Of a DNA stretch of 34,919 nucleotides, positions 1-8,453 are shown one piece after another. The translations under genes were made by a program, and so were the position numbers. Source of the DNA: a bacterium ADurb.Bin243 (GTDB lineage Bacteria; Muiribacteriota; UBA9980). Within the stretch, counting starts at the first letter, position 1; each line of letters starts with the position of its first letter. The notes under the pieces are model-generated. The model did no database searches. It had not been told where the DNA came from and saw only the letters and a list, made by a program, of their open reading frames with translations. Where the stretch lies: contig MWBZ01000035.1 in assembly GCA_002069765.1 (NCBI GenBank), forward strand, positions 1 through 34,919, given 5' to 3'.

Positions 1-1
1 G

Positions 2-391
2 CTTCCTGCGATTATATTTTTCGCATCATGCCTTATAACCATCGCCACCGGCTTCAGCTGGAGCTCGATGGCCATAATGATGCCGGTAGCGTATCAGATG
101 GCGGTAACACACGCCGGCGCGTCTTTGATCCCGATTCTCTCCGGCGCGGTAGTTTCCGGCGCCATATCCGGGGCTCACCTGGTGCCTTATTCAGATAAAA
201 GCGTCATGACGGCGGCCGCCTGCAAGATAACGCCGGTTTATCACGTTAAAACGCAGTTTCTTAACGTGGTATGCGCCATAGCGGCAAGCATCGCCGGCTA
301 CCTTCTGGCGGGCGCGACATCTTCTTATCTGCTGGGCTTCCTTGTGGCCGCGGCCTTAATTTCGGCGGCTCATTTCATCTTCGCCAGATGA
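2..391 (+). CDS. NhaC-family Na+/H+ antiporter, C-terminal fragment
   Basis: The reading frame is open from the window edge, so the 5' part of the gene lies outside. The visible 129 residues are highly hydrophobic and give about three to four membrane segments. The stretch ATGFSWSSMAIMMPVA resembles the conserved ATG-S-W-(G/S)-T/S-M----P segment near the C-terminal half of NhaC-type antiporters, followed by a Gly/Ser/Ala-rich helix and a polar SGAHLVPYSD motif typical of the family's transport core. Such proteins exchange Na+ for H+ (some swap malate or lactate) across the inner membrane. An internal ATG at 68 is not the real start, because the coding frame and family similarity continue upstream of it. 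The gene ends 54 bases before a bidirectional terminator. Family call is fairly sure; substrate is not. Confidence 0.72.
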   Translation, partial: LPAIIFFASCLITIATGFSWSSMAIMMPVAYQMAVTHAGASLIPILSGAVVSGAISGAHLVPYSDKSVMTAAACKITPVYHVKTQFLNVVCAIAASIAGYLLAGATSSYLLGFLVAAALISAAHFIFAR

Positions 392-444
392 CCAAATATA
401 TTCAATATTCGTTATAAACATCATCCGCAAAATATTTTAAAAAT

Positions 445-481
445 AAAAAAGGAGAAAAGTTTCGGGCTTTTCTCCTTTTTT
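445..481. terminator. bidirectional intrinsic terminator
   Basis: A perfect 15-bp inverted repeat (445-459 with 467-481) closes a 7-base loop. The GC-containing core GGAGAAAAG/CTTTTCTCC is flanked by an A-tract on the left and a T-tract on the right, so it can stop transcription from both sides. It lies between the convergent antiporter (+) and bacterioferritin (-) genes. Confidence 0.88.
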
Positions 482-510
482 ATTTTTATATATTAAGTTA
501 TTATGATATT

Positions 511-978
511 CTATCCGACCTGAGTGGTAAGGAATATCGGCAGGCTCATCTGTTCGATCTGGCTCTGAAGCGATTCGATATCGTCGATATGGCGGTCTTC
601 GTCGTTCAAAATAGATTCGAGGATTTCGCGGGTGGCGAAATCGCCGACTTCGCCGGCGAGGACGATAGCGTCGTTATAAGCCTTTATGGCGCCTTCTTCG
701 GCCTTATGGTCGTTGGCGAACTGCTTGGTAACGTCGGAGCCGATATATATTTTTTTGAGCTCGCTGACTACGGGCGTTCCTTCGAGAAAGATAATGCGGC
801 CGATAAGTTTTTCGGCATGCTTCATTTCGTCGATAGCGCGTTTTTCGAAATGTTTGTGGAGTTTTTCGTAACCCCAGTCGTCGCACATTTCGGAATGCAC
901 CATATACTGGTTGATAGCGGTCAATTCATCCGCCAGAAGATGATTTAAAGTCTCGAGTAATTTTTTATTGCCTTTCAT
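511..978 (-). CDS. bfr: bacterioferritin
   Basis: A 155-aa protein, the usual length for a bacterioferritin subunit. These assemble into 24-mer shells that oxidise Fe2+ at a di-iron centre and store Fe3+ in the cytoplasm. All ferroxidase ligands are in the expected places: E18, E51, H54, E94, E127 and H130. M52, the usual haem-b ligand at subunit dimer interfaces, is also present, which favours bacterioferritin over non-haem ferritin. A strong GGAGGT ribosome site lies 6 bases before the ATG, and a sigma-70-like promoter lies at 1036-1064. It appears to be a single-gene unit ending at the shared terminator at 445-481. No bacterioferritin-associated ferredoxin is next to it. Likely role: iron storage and oxidative-stress protection. 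Confidence 0.95.
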   Translation of the reverse strand: MKGNKKLLETLNHLLADELTAINQYMVHSEMCDDWGYEKLHKHFEKRAIDEMKHAEKLIGRIIFLEGTPVVSELKKIYIGSDVTKQFANDHKAEEGAIKAYNDAIVLAGEVGDFATREILESILNDEDRHIDDIESLQSQIEQMSLPIFLTTQVG

Positions 979-1035
979 TTAATACCTCCGCATATTTTAT
1001 TTAACTTTTATCGTTGAATTTACTAGCGTAAATTT

Positions 1036-1064
1036 ATGATATCACATTAAGCTTATAAAATCAA
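1036..1064 (-). promoter_or_regulatory. sigma-70-like promoter for bfr
   Basis: Read on the minus strand: -35 TTGATT (1059-1064), a 17-base spacer, and -10 TATCAT (1036-1041). The start codon is about 58 bases downstream of the -10. No clear Fur box was recognised. Confidence 0.6.
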
Positions 1065-1095
1065 ATAATAATTGCGCAGAAAATATTTCATTTAT

Positions 1096-2280
1096 TTACT
1101 TTACCGCTCGGCCCATTATTTCCGCGATCATTTTTTTTACTTTATCCGCGGCAATCGAATTGATATCGAGCTCCGATCCGAAAAGATATTTACGCTCCAA
1201 ATATTCATAATTATTAATATTCTTTTCAAGCTCCTGCGGAAAAACGCAGTGTAAGTTTTTAAAAACTTCTGGCGGATAAGGCACAAACCGGCCGAAATGG
1301 TTCCCTTTGAAAACGCAGACTATTCCAGGCATATCGACTGCCGCGCCTATGTGCACCGCGCACGTGTCGTTCGAAACCAGAACGGAGGCTTTCGCAAGCA
1401 GCGCGGCAAGCTCGAAGAGTTTCGTCTTTCCGGCGATATTAATCGCTTTGCCGCTTTTAGATTTTTCGATTATTTTAGACGCGAATTCTTCGTCCGATTT
1501 GGCTCCAGCTATCAGAACCGTTAAAGAATATTTTTCGGCAAGAAAATCGCAGACTTCCGCGAAATACTCGTGGCTCCATCGCTTATCGCTCAGCATGGCC
1601 CCGGGGAACACGACCGCATAAGGTTTATCCGCGTCCGGCACGAACCGCGAAACGCATCCGTCACCGGCTAAGTTTATAAAAGGTCTGGCGATATCGATTT
1701 TTTTATTTAAAAGCGTTTCAAAAAATATTTTATATCTGTGAAACTCGAATTTCATCACGCGGCCGTCGGATTCGGTATTCACAAGCCCGGTGTAATATCC
1801 GTCGAATTCGGCTTTCAGACCGGCCGCGACATTAACGGAATCACCCGCGTTGCCTATTCTCACAGGCGCCTTGGAGGCCTTTACGATTTTATCGGCGATA
1901 TACTCCCTGGAATATGTCGGATGTATTACAATTTCAAATCCTTTACGAAGTATATCCCTTAAAACCCGGAACCTGTAAAAATAATTCGAATAAAACCTTT
2001 TGTTGTCGACCCATATAAACTCATCGATAGTATCCCTTTCGGTTTCGCAGGCAAGGCTTTTAACCGCAAGCGAAGCGCAGAGCGTAAACTTATAACCTTT
2101 ATAACGCTCATCTTTTCTCAATATTTCGATGAAATTTCTAAAAAGAACATAATCGCCGATTCCGTCGAGCTTTACAATTAAAAGAGTTCCTGGCGCTTTA
2201 GAAGCAACACCCGACATTGCAGCATTTTCGATTAAATTTCTTATTGACTGTGCTATAAAAGACTTTAATAATTTTATCAT
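1096..2280 (-). CDS. glycosyltransferase family 9 (heptosyltransferase-like)
   Basis: A 394-aa GT-B-fold enzyme of the ADP-heptose:LPS heptosyltransferase family. The N-terminal motif LLIVKLDGIGDYVL (about 33-46) is the family's acceptor-side glycine loop (K-D/R-x-GD). The C-terminal half has FPGA-LSDKRWS (about 225-236), which corresponds to the nucleotide-sugar-binding loop with its conserved K-x-W, and VSNDTCAVHIGAA (about 302-314), matching the family's S-(D/N)-(T/S)-x-x-x-H-x-A motif. Family members transfer heptose or related sugars in LPS core or O-chain synthesis on the cytoplasmic side of the inner membrane. It is the last gene of the cluster, 30 bases after the upstream methyltransferase. 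No good ribosome site precedes the ATG at 2280, so the start is uncertain. The donor sugar is not known. Confidence 0.83.
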   Translation of the reverse strand: MIKLLKSFIAQSIRNLIENAAMSGVASKAPGTLLIVKLDGIGDYVLFRNFIEILRKDERYKGYKFTLCASLAVKSLACETERDTIDEFIWVDNKRFYSNYFYRFRVLRDILRKGFEIVIHPTYSREYIADKIVKASKAPVRIGNAGDSVNVAAGLKAEFDGYYTGLVNTESDGRVMKFEFHRYKIFFETLLNKKIDIARPFINLAGDGCVSRFVPDADKPYAVVFPGAMLSDKRWSHEYFAEVCDFLAEKYSLTVLIAGAKSDEEFASKIIEKSKSGKAINIAGKTKLFELAALLAKASVLVSNDTCAVHIGAAVDMPGIVCVFKGNHFGRFVPYPPEVFKNLHCVFPQELEKNINNYEYLERKYLFGSELDINSIAADKVKKMIAEIMGRAVK

Positions 2281-2310
2281 GTATTTTTGTTGAAATTTTT
2301 AAGTTAATTA

Positions 2311-3129
2311 TTATTTCGCCATTTCAAGACACGCAACAGCTCGCGCAGCAGCGGCAAAATCGCCGCTACATTTTTTTTCTTCGTGTATATTAAAGTACTC
2401 ACAATCTTTGGCGACATCCGCGTTTGAATTTATCCATCCTGAAGGCGAATATTGAAAATAAGTCTCGACAAATGACGAAGGCTCAAAAGCTTCTCTGACT
2501 TTTTCTATCATCGTATGAGTAAAAATTTGCTGCCATCCATAATTTTTGTATTTGCCATAAGGAACCGTAATATATATTTTTCCGCCTTTTTTTAGGATCC
2601 TTTTGAATTCTTTGACCGCCTTAAGGTATAGTTCAGGGCTGGATTCTTTATAAACAGCCTCTTTCGCATACAGCATGCTGTTGTCAAGACCGATATGTTC
2701 TATAGTAGAAAGAGACGCAATAAAATCAAAAGATTCATCCTTGAAAAGCGTTTCTCTAAGATCGCCAAAAACATAAGAAACGCCAAGATGATGAAAGCAA
2801 TTCTTCTCGGGAGCCAGCGTCATTATAGTAATTTTTTTGTTTTTAAGCTTTTCATGGGATAGCGCAAAATCGAAATTAAGAACCGATCCGGCGTCCAATA
2901 AATTACCGGCAGTGCTTTCGAGACGTGAAAAAAACCACGGATACTCAATTACGCGTTCATCGATTCTGTATCCGAAGCCTTCCGGCAGTTTCGAAACATC
3001 GAGAGTTTTTGAAGCGGTCACACTAGAAATAATATTGGCTTTATATAAGCAATAACCTGCAGTCCATGGTACTTTACCGCACAAAAAAAATCGCATCAGG
3101 TCAATCTTTTCTTTTAGTTTTGAAATCAT
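2311..3129 (-). CDS. class I SAM-dependent methyltransferase (paralogue of the 18624-19502 gene)
   Basis: A cytoplasmic enzyme of about 272 aa with a Rossmann methyltransferase core. Motif I is LLDAGSVLNFD, then STIEHIGLD as the acidic/post-II region, and FKRILKKGGKIYITVPYGK as motif III. The N-terminal half carries a distinct block, FGYRIDERVIEYPWFFSRL, which recurs in near-identical form in the gene at 18624-19502; the two are clear paralogues. The start at 3129 is chosen because GAGGGAG lies 6 bases before that ATG. The upstream ATG at 3153 overlaps the previous stop but has only an A-rich leader. Its place among glycosyltransferases suggests methylation of a surface sugar, though no substrate can be read from the sequence. 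Confidence 0.8.
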   Translation of the reverse strand: MISKLKEKIDLMRFFLCGKVPWTAGYCLYKANIISSVTASKTLDVSKLPEGFGYRIDERVIEYPWFFSRLESTAGNLLDAGSVLNFDFALSHEKLKNKKITIMTLAPEKNCFHHLGVSYVFGDLRETLFKDESFDFIASLSTIEHIGLDNSMLYAKEAVYKESSPELYLKAVKEFKRILKKGGKIYITVPYGKYKNYGWQQIFTHTMIEKVREAFEPSSFVETYFQYSPSGWINSNADVAKDCEYFNIHEEKKCSGDFAAAARAVACLEMAK

Positions 3130-3149
3130 TTTATACTCCCTCTTATAAT

Positions 3150-4097
3150 TCATCTTTTTTTTATTTTTAGTACCTTTTTAATGGATGTTTTCACGTTGTG
3201 CTTTATCAGTTCAATCAACCCGTGCGATCTGAAAAATACTTTTTCAACCCTCTCATCGGCCGTTTTGTCGCGAATGATAAAATTTGGATGTCGCAACGGG
3301 CACTCAATCGATTCAGTCTTCATTTTAGATACGATGTCTTTTTCGTCAAAAGTATGCGTAGCATCCTTTGAATACCCAATATTTGATATTAAATTCACAT
3401 TAGGTATAATCGATAGGTAATTATTCATAATGAAAGTTAAAAACAATTGATAATCCCAAGTGTTGATCTGATTTTGAGATACGGCATCAAACACTCCAGT
3501 CCAGTATTTAACCTGGGCTACGTTATCCATAAAATCATTCAGCCAGCCGCCCGACTTAATTTCATTCCACATTTTCATATCGACGTCGTAATTTCGCCAT
3601 ACTCTCCGCCATCCAGCCCAGCCCCAAACATGATTGTATCTGGAAAAGTAATAACTGAAATCGGTCCGCGGGCGAGCTCCGAATTGGAGATTCGTGCCAC
3701 ATATCATGCCAATGCGTTCGTCATTTCTGTATCTTTCAAGCAGCTCTCCGGCATATGCAAAAAAAGATATATCAGGCATACAGTCATCTTCAAGGATGAC
3801 ACCTTCTTCGACCTGTTCAAAAAACCAGGTAATTGCAGAGCTAAGCGCTTTCCTGCACCCGAGGTTCTTTTCGCGAAAAAGCGTCGTGACTTCACACGGC
3901 CAATCCACTCCGCCGACGATGCGTTTAACTTCGGCGCATTTCTGCGCATCGTCTTCACGGCCCGCGCGCGGACCGTCCGCGGCAATAAAAAGCCTGGCGG
4001 GTCTAATTTTTCTGATTTTTTCGAAAACCGTTTTAGTAGTGTCGGGCCTGTTGAACACAAGAAAAAGAATAGGAACGCTGAATGCCTTGTTATCCAA
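3150..4097 (-). CDS. GT-A fold glycosyltransferase (HlpA/GNT-I-like)
   Basis: Begins near the N-terminus with VPILFLVFNRPD, the first strand of a GT-A nucleotide-sugar fold. An acidic metal-binding motif, EDDCMPD, follows at about residues 103-109, then HVWGWAGWRRVW and a DATHTF segment. These features match proteins annotated as HlpA-like or GNT-I-like transferases in O-antigen loci. It is a paralogue of the gene at 10519-11463. The longest frame starts at ATG 4127, but a promoter with TTGACA-17-TATATT ends only 1 base before that ATG, so transcripts should begin inside the codons that follow. A GAGGTG site lies 6 bases before TTG 4097, which I take as the start. It is first in a three-gene unit with the methyltransferase and GT9 genes. 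Donor and acceptor are unknown. Confidence 0.78.
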   Translation of the reverse strand: MDNKAFSVPILFLVFNRPDTTKTVFEKIRKIRPARLFIAADGPRAGREDDAQKCAEVKRIVGGVDWPCEVTTLFREKNLGCRKALSSAITWFFEQVEEGVILEDDCMPDISFFAYAGELLERYRNDERIGMICGTNLQFGARPRTDFSYYFSRYNHVWGWAGWRRVWRNYDVDMKMWNEIKSGGWLNDFMDNVAQVKYWTGVFDAVSQNQINTWDYQLFLTFIMNNYLSIIPNVNLISNIGYSKDATHTFDEKDIVSKMKTESIECPLRHPNFIIRDKTADERVEKVFFRSHGLIELIKHNVKTSIKKVLKIKKR

Positions 4098-4128
4098 TCG
4101 CTTCACCTCAATAATATTCCCGGACATT

Positions 4129-4157
4129 AATATACTACTTTAAAAACTTATTGTCAA
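4129..4157 (-). promoter_or_regulatory. sigma-70-like promoter for the 4097-1096 gene set
   Basis: Minus strand: -35 TTGACA (4152-4157, perfect consensus), 17-base spacer, -10 TATATT (4129-4134). The expected transcript start is near 4122, downstream of the ATG at 4127-4125. Confidence 0.72.
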
Positions 4158-4160
4158 GCA

Positions 4161-4190
4161 AAAAGCGCGCTCCAACTTTAAAAAGAGCGG
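4161..4190 (-). terminator. weak possible terminator after UDP-glucuronate decarboxylase gene
   Basis: On the minus strand CGCTC (4189-4185) can pair with GAGCG (4172-4168) across a 12-base loop, followed by a run of T. The stem is short, so this is tentative; it sits just before the internal promoter at 4129-4157. Confidence 0.3.
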
Positions 4191-4209
4191 CGAATCAAGA
4201 GCCTTGACG

Positions 4210-5157
4210 TTATTTTTTTAACTCATTTTCAAAATATTCGATAGTTTTAAGCAGCCCGTCTTTAACGTCTATTTTCGGCGTCCAGCCGCCCAGCTTCTCC
4301 TGCGCCAGAGATATGTCGGGCTTTCTTCTGCACGGATCGTCCTTCGGAAGCGGCTTGAAAGCTATTTTCGAGCTTGAATTCGTGAGCCGGACTATCATTT
4401 CGGCAAGCTGCAATATGGTATATTCCTGAGGATTTCCAAGGTTGACCGGGCCGATAAACCCTTCTTCGTTTTCCATCATCCTCGTCATGCCTTCGAGAAG
4501 GTCGCTTACAAAGCAGAAGCTTCGGGTTTGCTCTCCGCTTCCGTAAATAGTGATTTCTTCGTTTTTGAGCGCCTGAACGATAAAATTAGACACGACCCTA
4601 CCGTCGTTTTCGAGCATGCGCGGGCCGTAAGTGTTAAATATACGCACTATCCTTATCTGGACGCCATTCTGCCTGTAATAATCCATGAATAAGGTTTCGG
4701 CGACGCGTTTGCCTTCGTCATAGCAGCTTCTGATCCCGATAGGATTGACGTTTCCCCAATAACCTTCCACCTGAGGGTGCACGGCCGGATCGCCATAAAC
4801 TTCGCTGGTGGAGGCCTGAAGAATTCTCGCCTTCACTCTTTTGGCTATCCCGAGCGTGATGAGCGCGCCCATGACATTGGTTTTGACCGTTTTAATGGCG
4901 TTGTACTGATAGTGGACGGGCGAAGCCGGGCAGGCCAGATTATAAATCCTGTCGACTTCAAGCCTTATTTCTTCGGTGATGTCGTGCCTTATCAATTCGA
5001 ACTTTTTGTCGTCAAGAAGATGGCTGACATTCTGTTTTCGCCCGGTAAAAAAATTATCCAGGCACACGACTTCGTGTCCTTCTTTTAAAAGCTTTTCGCA
5101 AAGATGGCTTCCGATAAATCCGGCGCCGCCGGTGACAAGGATTCTCAATGACTTCAT
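4210..5157 (-). CDS. uxs: UDP-glucuronate decarboxylase (UDP-xylose synthase), SDR family
   Basis: About 315 aa, typical for bacterial UXS. It is an extended short-chain dehydrogenase that uses bound NAD+ to oxidise and decarboxylate UDP-glucuronate to UDP-xylose in the cytoplasm. The NAD-binding [11 protein letters not shown] motif is at the N-terminus. [10 protein letters not shown] supplies the catalytic Ser/Thr/Glu, and YDEGKR holds the YxxxK pair (about Y146, K150). [23 protein letters not shown] and FNTYGPRM are very characteristic of UXS. The start at 5157 is chosen because AAAGGATGA is about 9 bases upstream; the in-frame ATG at 5166 lies almost on that site. No UDP-glucose dehydrogenase, which makes the substrate, is in the window. 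Xylose or a derivative is a likely component of the glycan. Confidence 0.9.
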   Translation of the reverse strand: MKSLRILVTGGAGFIGSHLCEKLLKEGHEVVCLDNFFTGRKQNVSHLLDDKKFELIRHDITEEIRLEVDRIYNLACPASPVHYQYNAIKTVKTNVMGALITLGIAKRVKARILQASTSEVYGDPAVHPQVEGYWGNVNPIGIRSCYDEGKRVAETLFMDYYRQNGVQIRIVRIFNTYGPRMLENDGRVVSNFIVQALKNEEITIYGSGEQTRSFCFVSDLLEGMTRMMENEEGFIGPVNLGNPQEYTILQLAEMIVRLTNSSSKIAFKPLPKDDPCRRKPDISLAQEKLGGWTPKIDVKDGLLKTIEYFENELKK

Positions 5158-5180
5158 AAATTTCATCCTTTATTTTTAGT

Positions 5181-6035
5181 TTATTTTAATTTCAATAATT
5201 TCCTCACATGAAAAAATACATGTTTGAACGCGGTCCACGATATTAATAAAGCGTTTTTTAAATTCCACGGAAACGGGCACGTCAGAAAGATAAATATAAT
5301 TTTATAAACCGGGTTGTCCGGATATTTTTTAGAGAAAAATTTCTTCAAAAATTTTACGAACCCGTCGTTATCGATTGAATTATAATAACCCGTCGTCTCG
5401 ATATCGATATGCAGCTTTAATTTTTCATCCGCCAGAATTTTAAAGCCCCGGTTGAAAGCCCTTATGGTAAATTCAAAGTCAGAAAGATAGTGCGGCAAAA
5501 TAGTTGGATAAAAACCTCCGACCTTAAGAAAAGTCCCGACGGTAAAAAAAAGGCCTCGCGTGGTGGCGCAATTGATTTTTTCGCCGACCGCGGCGCTCCG
5601 GAACGAAAAATTCTTCAAATCGGCTATAACTCCGGCTTCGTGAAATTTTCCGTCGAGCTTATAAACGCATGAAAGCAGCATGGCCCCCGGAGTCCGCTCA
5701 AGAAGCGCGAGCCCCGTTTCAAGGTAATCCGGTTCGAAAACGACGTCGTCGTTACACAGAAGAACGGCATCGTCCGCCGCCGCCCCGTTATTTTTAAGCC
5801 ATGAATAGCCCTTGTGAAGACCGCCGGCCCACCACAGATTACCGTCGCCGCGAATTACCGTCAGATTCTTGATTTTCGAAGACACCATTTCGGCCGTGCC
5901 GTCGGTCGAACCGTCATCGACGAGCAACAGGTGATAATTTTCAAAAGTCTGCGCGGCCAGGCAATTTATGAATTTTTCGGTTACGCTCCTGCGGTTATGA
6001 ACAGGAAGGATTATATGTATTTTTTTGTTAATCAT
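5181..6035 (-). CDS. glycosyltransferase family 2
   Basis: A 284-aa GT2 enzyme. The N-terminus (IHIILPVHNRRSVTEKFINC) is the standard GT-A opening, LLVDDGSTDGTAEM binds the nucleotide, and LLCNDDVVFEPDYL contains the DxD-type metal site at about residues 93-97. GNLWWAGGLHKG is typical of the rhamnosyltransferase-like branch. HYLSDFEFTIRAFNRGFKI supplies the catalytic acidic region. A hydrophobic, Trp/Phe-rich C-terminal stretch (about 240-275) may touch the membrane. Its start overlaps the upstream methyltransferase stop as ATGA, implying translational coupling. Sugar specificity cannot be told. Confidence 0.88.
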   Translation of the reverse strand: MINKKIHIILPVHNRRSVTEKFINCLAAQTFENYHLLLVDDGSTDGTAEMVSSKIKNLTVIRGDGNLWWAGGLHKGYSWLKNNGAAADDAVLLCNDDVVFEPDYLETGLALLERTPGAMLLSCVYKLDGKFHEAGVIADLKNFSFRSAAVGEKINCATTRGLFFTVGTFLKVGGFYPTILPHYLSDFEFTIRAFNRGFKILADEKLKLHIDIETTGYYNSIDNDGFVKFLKKFFSKKYPDNPVYKIIFIFLTCPFPWNLKNALLISWTAFKHVFFHVRKLLKLK

Positions 6036-6985
6036 AGTTTTCTTAAAATAAATAAATAACTATCACCGTATCCCAAAAAATCAAGCAGGCGGGTAATTAT
6101 ATGATTTATTCGCGTCTTGTGAAAATACGGAAGTAATTTTAAGGCGACTTTAGCGATGAATCCGCATTTGCCTTGTTCACTCCAGAAAGCCGCCGGAACG
6201 CCTTCGACCGGTCTCACAAAAAAATGTATTTGCTGATAATAAAGCCAGTCCGAATGAGTCAAAGTTAAAAACCTTTCCATTTCCAATCCGCATTTCGATG
6301 CGGCAATCGACATTGACTTATCCGAAAATTGCTGCAGGTGGTAAGGCGCATGCCAGTGAAGCCAGAAACGCCCAAGTATCCTTGCGAAAAAACTATTAGA
6401 ATTAGTCGTTCCTATAACGACAGAGCCGCCTTTTTTTAATATACGAGAAATCCCCTCGAGCATTTGAAGCGGTTCCTGTGCGTGTTCTATAACCTGATTG
6501 AGCGTTATAAAATCAAAAAAATTATGCTGATATACTTCCGGGTCAAAAAGCCCGTTATGAACTTTAAAGCCTTTTTTTTCAGCAATATTAAGTACGTTTG
6601 CATCCGCCTCCACGCCATAAACATCGCAACCGCGGGCGGAATGATATCCGAGCGTTTCGCAAAACCCGCAGCCTATATCCAGCACCCGCACATTCGGCGG
6701 AACATAACAATGCGTCGAGCTTGCCTTGCCGTCCAGCCAGGCCAGAAACCCATCGGCATTAGAAGAAGGCTTGTAAGAATCGAGTTTCAGAGTCGAACGC
6801 GGATAAAAATTAGTATATAAAGCTTCAATTTCTTCCGGCTTGAATTTAGCGTCAAGCCAACCGTGACCGCATTGCCCGCATTTTACCAATGAATAATAGC
6901 CCTTATAACCATATCTATCATCGTAAAGACAATTTTTATATTTAACCGCAGACTGATTATCGCCGCAAATCGGGCATATTCTCAT
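6032..6985 (-). CDS. zinc-ribbon class I SAM methyltransferase
   Basis: About 317 aa. The N-terminus carries two CxxC pairs (about C4/C7 and C36/C39 from the chosen start), forming a small zinc ribbon (RICPICG...VKCGQCG). A Rossmann methyltransferase follows, with VLDIGCGFCETLG as motif I, FDFITLNQVIEH as motif II, and LKKGGSVVIGTTNSNSF. This layout is common in methyltransferases of polysaccharide and nucleotide-sugar loci, where C- or O-methylation of sugars occurs. GGAG lies 6 bases before ATG 6985. The upstream ATG 6997 overlaps the aminotransferase stop as TAATG and would put the ribosome site inside the gene, so 6985 is preferred. Given the neighbouring aminotransferase, an amino-sugar substrate is possible but unproven. 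Confidence 0.83.
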   Translation of the reverse strand: MRICPICGDNQSAVKYKNCLYDDRYGYKGYYSLVKCGQCGHGWLDAKFKPEEIEALYTNFYPRSTLKLDSYKPSSNADGFLAWLDGKASSTHCYVPPNVRVLDIGCGFCETLGYHSARGCDVYGVEADANVLNIAEKKGFKVHNGLFDPEVYQHNFFDFITLNQVIEHAQEPLQMLEGISRILKKGGSVVIGTTNSNSFFARILGRFWLHWHAPYHLQQFSDKSMSIAASKCGLEMERFLTLTHSDWLYYQQIHFFVRPVEGVPAAFWSEQGKCGFIAKVALKLLPYFHKTRINHIITRLLDFLGYGDSYLFILRKL

Positions 6986-6996
6986 TATTTTCTCCA

Positions 6997-8085
6997 TTAA
7001 AATTTATTCATTATTTCAATGACTCTATAAACCTCTTCATCGGTATGGCAAAAAGATATAGGCAGGCTTAAAGTCGTCGAATGTATGAGCTCCGAAATTT
7101 CAAAACCAAGTTTTTCATCGATAAAATCTTTCATGGCTTTCTGCCGGTGAGGCGCCACTGGATAATGTATTTCGGTTTTAACCCCGTTTTTTAACAAATA
7201 TTCGCGCAGCGCGTCTCGTTTTTCATGGCGTATATTAAAAATATGATATACGTCATAATAATCCTGATGGACCTGCGGTTTAATAAAATCAGACTTCAGG
7301 CCTTTCATATAAATAGAGGCAAGCCGGCGCTTGTGTTCATTTATTTCATCGAGTTTTTTTAATTTTATTGAAAGAAAACCCGCCAGCATTTCACCGAGCC
7401 TTGAATTAAAACCTACCGTTTCGTTATAGTATTTGACATCCGACCCGTAATTTCTAAGGCGCTTTATAGCGGTATCATATTTTAGTTGATTCATCGTAAC
7501 CGCCCCGGCATCGCCGAGAGCGCCAAGATTTTTAGTGGGATAAAAACTGAACGCCCCAAAATCGCCGAAACTTCCGGTAACCTTCCCTCGAAATTTAGCG
7601 CCGTGAGACTGCGCGCAGTCTTCAATGACATAAAGCCCGAGCTTTTGGGCAATATCCATAATCGAGGCCATATCGCAAGGCTTTCCATAGAGATGAACAA
7701 TCATTATTGCGCGGGTTTTCGCGGTAATATTTTCCTCGATTTTAGAAGGGTCTATATTATACGTAGCGATATCAGGCTCTACCAGAACCGGTTTCAAGCC
7801 GTTTTGAATAATAGATATAATAGTGGCGATATAAGTATTTGAAGGCACTATAACTTCGCATCCGGGCTCGATCTCGAGCGCCCTGAGGGATAAAATAAGC
7901 GCATCGAGTCCCGAAGCCAATCCGCGGCAATGCTTTACGCCGCAATAATCGGCGAATTCCCGTTCAAAATTATCCACATTATTCCCAAGTATATACCATC
8001 CGCTTTGAAGCGTTCTTGCAAAGGATTCCTCGTATTCTTTGAAGAATACGGCATTAGATTTGCCTAAATTCTCGTATTCGATCAC
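6997..8085 (-). CDS. DegT/DnrJ/EryC1/StrS-family sugar aminotransferase (FdtB/QdtB-like)
   Basis: A 362-aa PLP-dependent enzyme. The catalytic lysine is in [18 protein letters not shown] (about K185), the PLP-ring Asp in [12 protein letters not shown] (about D156), and [16 protein letters not shown] holds the phosphate-binding loop. The start is GTG, with GGAGG 7 bases upstream, overlapping the ketoisomerase stop as GTGA. Pairing with the cupin ketoisomerase at 8082-8453 points to a transaminase that puts an amino group at C3 of dTDP-3-keto-6-deoxyhexose, giving dTDP-Fuc3N or dTDP-Qui3N. Which epimer forms depends on the ketoisomerase and cannot be read directly. dTDP-glucose synthesis genes (rmlA, rmlB) are absent here and must be elsewhere. 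Confidence 0.88.
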   Translation of the reverse strand: MIEYENLGKSNAVFFKEYEESFARTLQSGWYILGNNVDNFEREFADYCGVKHCRGLASGLDALILSLRALEIEPGCEVIVPSNTYIATIISIIQNGLKPVLVEPDIATYNIDPSKIEENITAKTRAIMIVHLYGKPCDMASIMDIAQKLGLYVIEDCAQSHGAKFRGKVTGSFGDFGAFSFYPTKNLGALGDAGAVTMNQLKYDTAIKRLRNYGSDVKYYNETVGFNSRLGEMLAGFLSIKLKKLDEINEHKRRLASIYMKGLKSDFIKPQVHQDYYDVYHIFNIRHEKRDALREYLLKNGVKTEIHYPVAPHRQKAMKDFIDEKLGFEISELIHSTTLSLPISFCHTDEEVYRVIEIMNKF

Positions 8086-8453
8086 TTATATTCCTCCCTC
8101 ACGTAATCTTCGGGATTGTAATACTCTGAAGCCAGAACCAAAAGGACGCAATCTTTAGTAAAAGCTTTCATAATATGCCAATCTTCAGGTTCCAATATCA
8201 GACACTGCTCAGGAGAATCGAGCAAGTAAGTTTTTTTTTCACGCCCGTCGTCCGTATCGACCACGCAGCTTCCGGCAACCGAAATCAGGGCCTGTATGGT
8301 ATTTTTATGACGATGCCCGCCGCGTTTTATCGAAGGATTTTCAACGCCGTATATATAAAAAATTCGTTTTATATCGAATGGCAGAATTTTTTCTATAACC
8401 GTCAGATTGCCGCGAACATCAGAATTACTTTTAAGCTTTATCAAACGTGCCAT
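8082..8453 (-). CDS. dTDP-keto-hexose 3,4-ketoisomerase (FdtA/QdtA, WxcM-like cupin)
   Basis: About 123 aa, a single-domain cupin of the size of FdtA/QdtA. Family marks are [11 protein letters not shown] near the N-terminus, the metal-free active-site motif RGGHRHK, a mid-domain [11 protein letters not shown] turn, LEPEDWHIM, and the C-terminal [14 protein letters not shown]. These enzymes move the keto group of dTDP-4-keto-6-deoxyglucose from C4 to C3, supplying the substrate for the adjacent aminotransferase. The start at 8453 has GGAGGT 7 bases upstream; the longer frame from 8468 would place this site inside the gene. It overlaps the end of the upstream glycosyltransferase gene by 13 bases. 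The 3,4-ketoisomerase call is strong; galacto versus gluco product is open. Confidence 0.88.
   Translation of the reverse strand: MARLIKLKSNSDVRGNLTVIEKILPFDIKRIFYIYGVENPSIKRGGHRHKNTIQALISVAGSCVVDTDDGREKKTYLLDSPEQCLILEPEDWHIMKAFTKDCVLLVLASEYYNPEDYVREEYK

Noticed and set aside
589-948. Plus-strand open frame of 119 codons opposite bfr
   Set aside because: Lies entirely within the clear bacterioferritin gene on the other strand; phase shadow with no ribosome site.
3447-4130. Long plus-strand open frame (227 codons) opposite the glycosyltransferase gene
   Set aside because: Product has no recognisable domain and is antisense to a gene with GT-A motifs and promoter.
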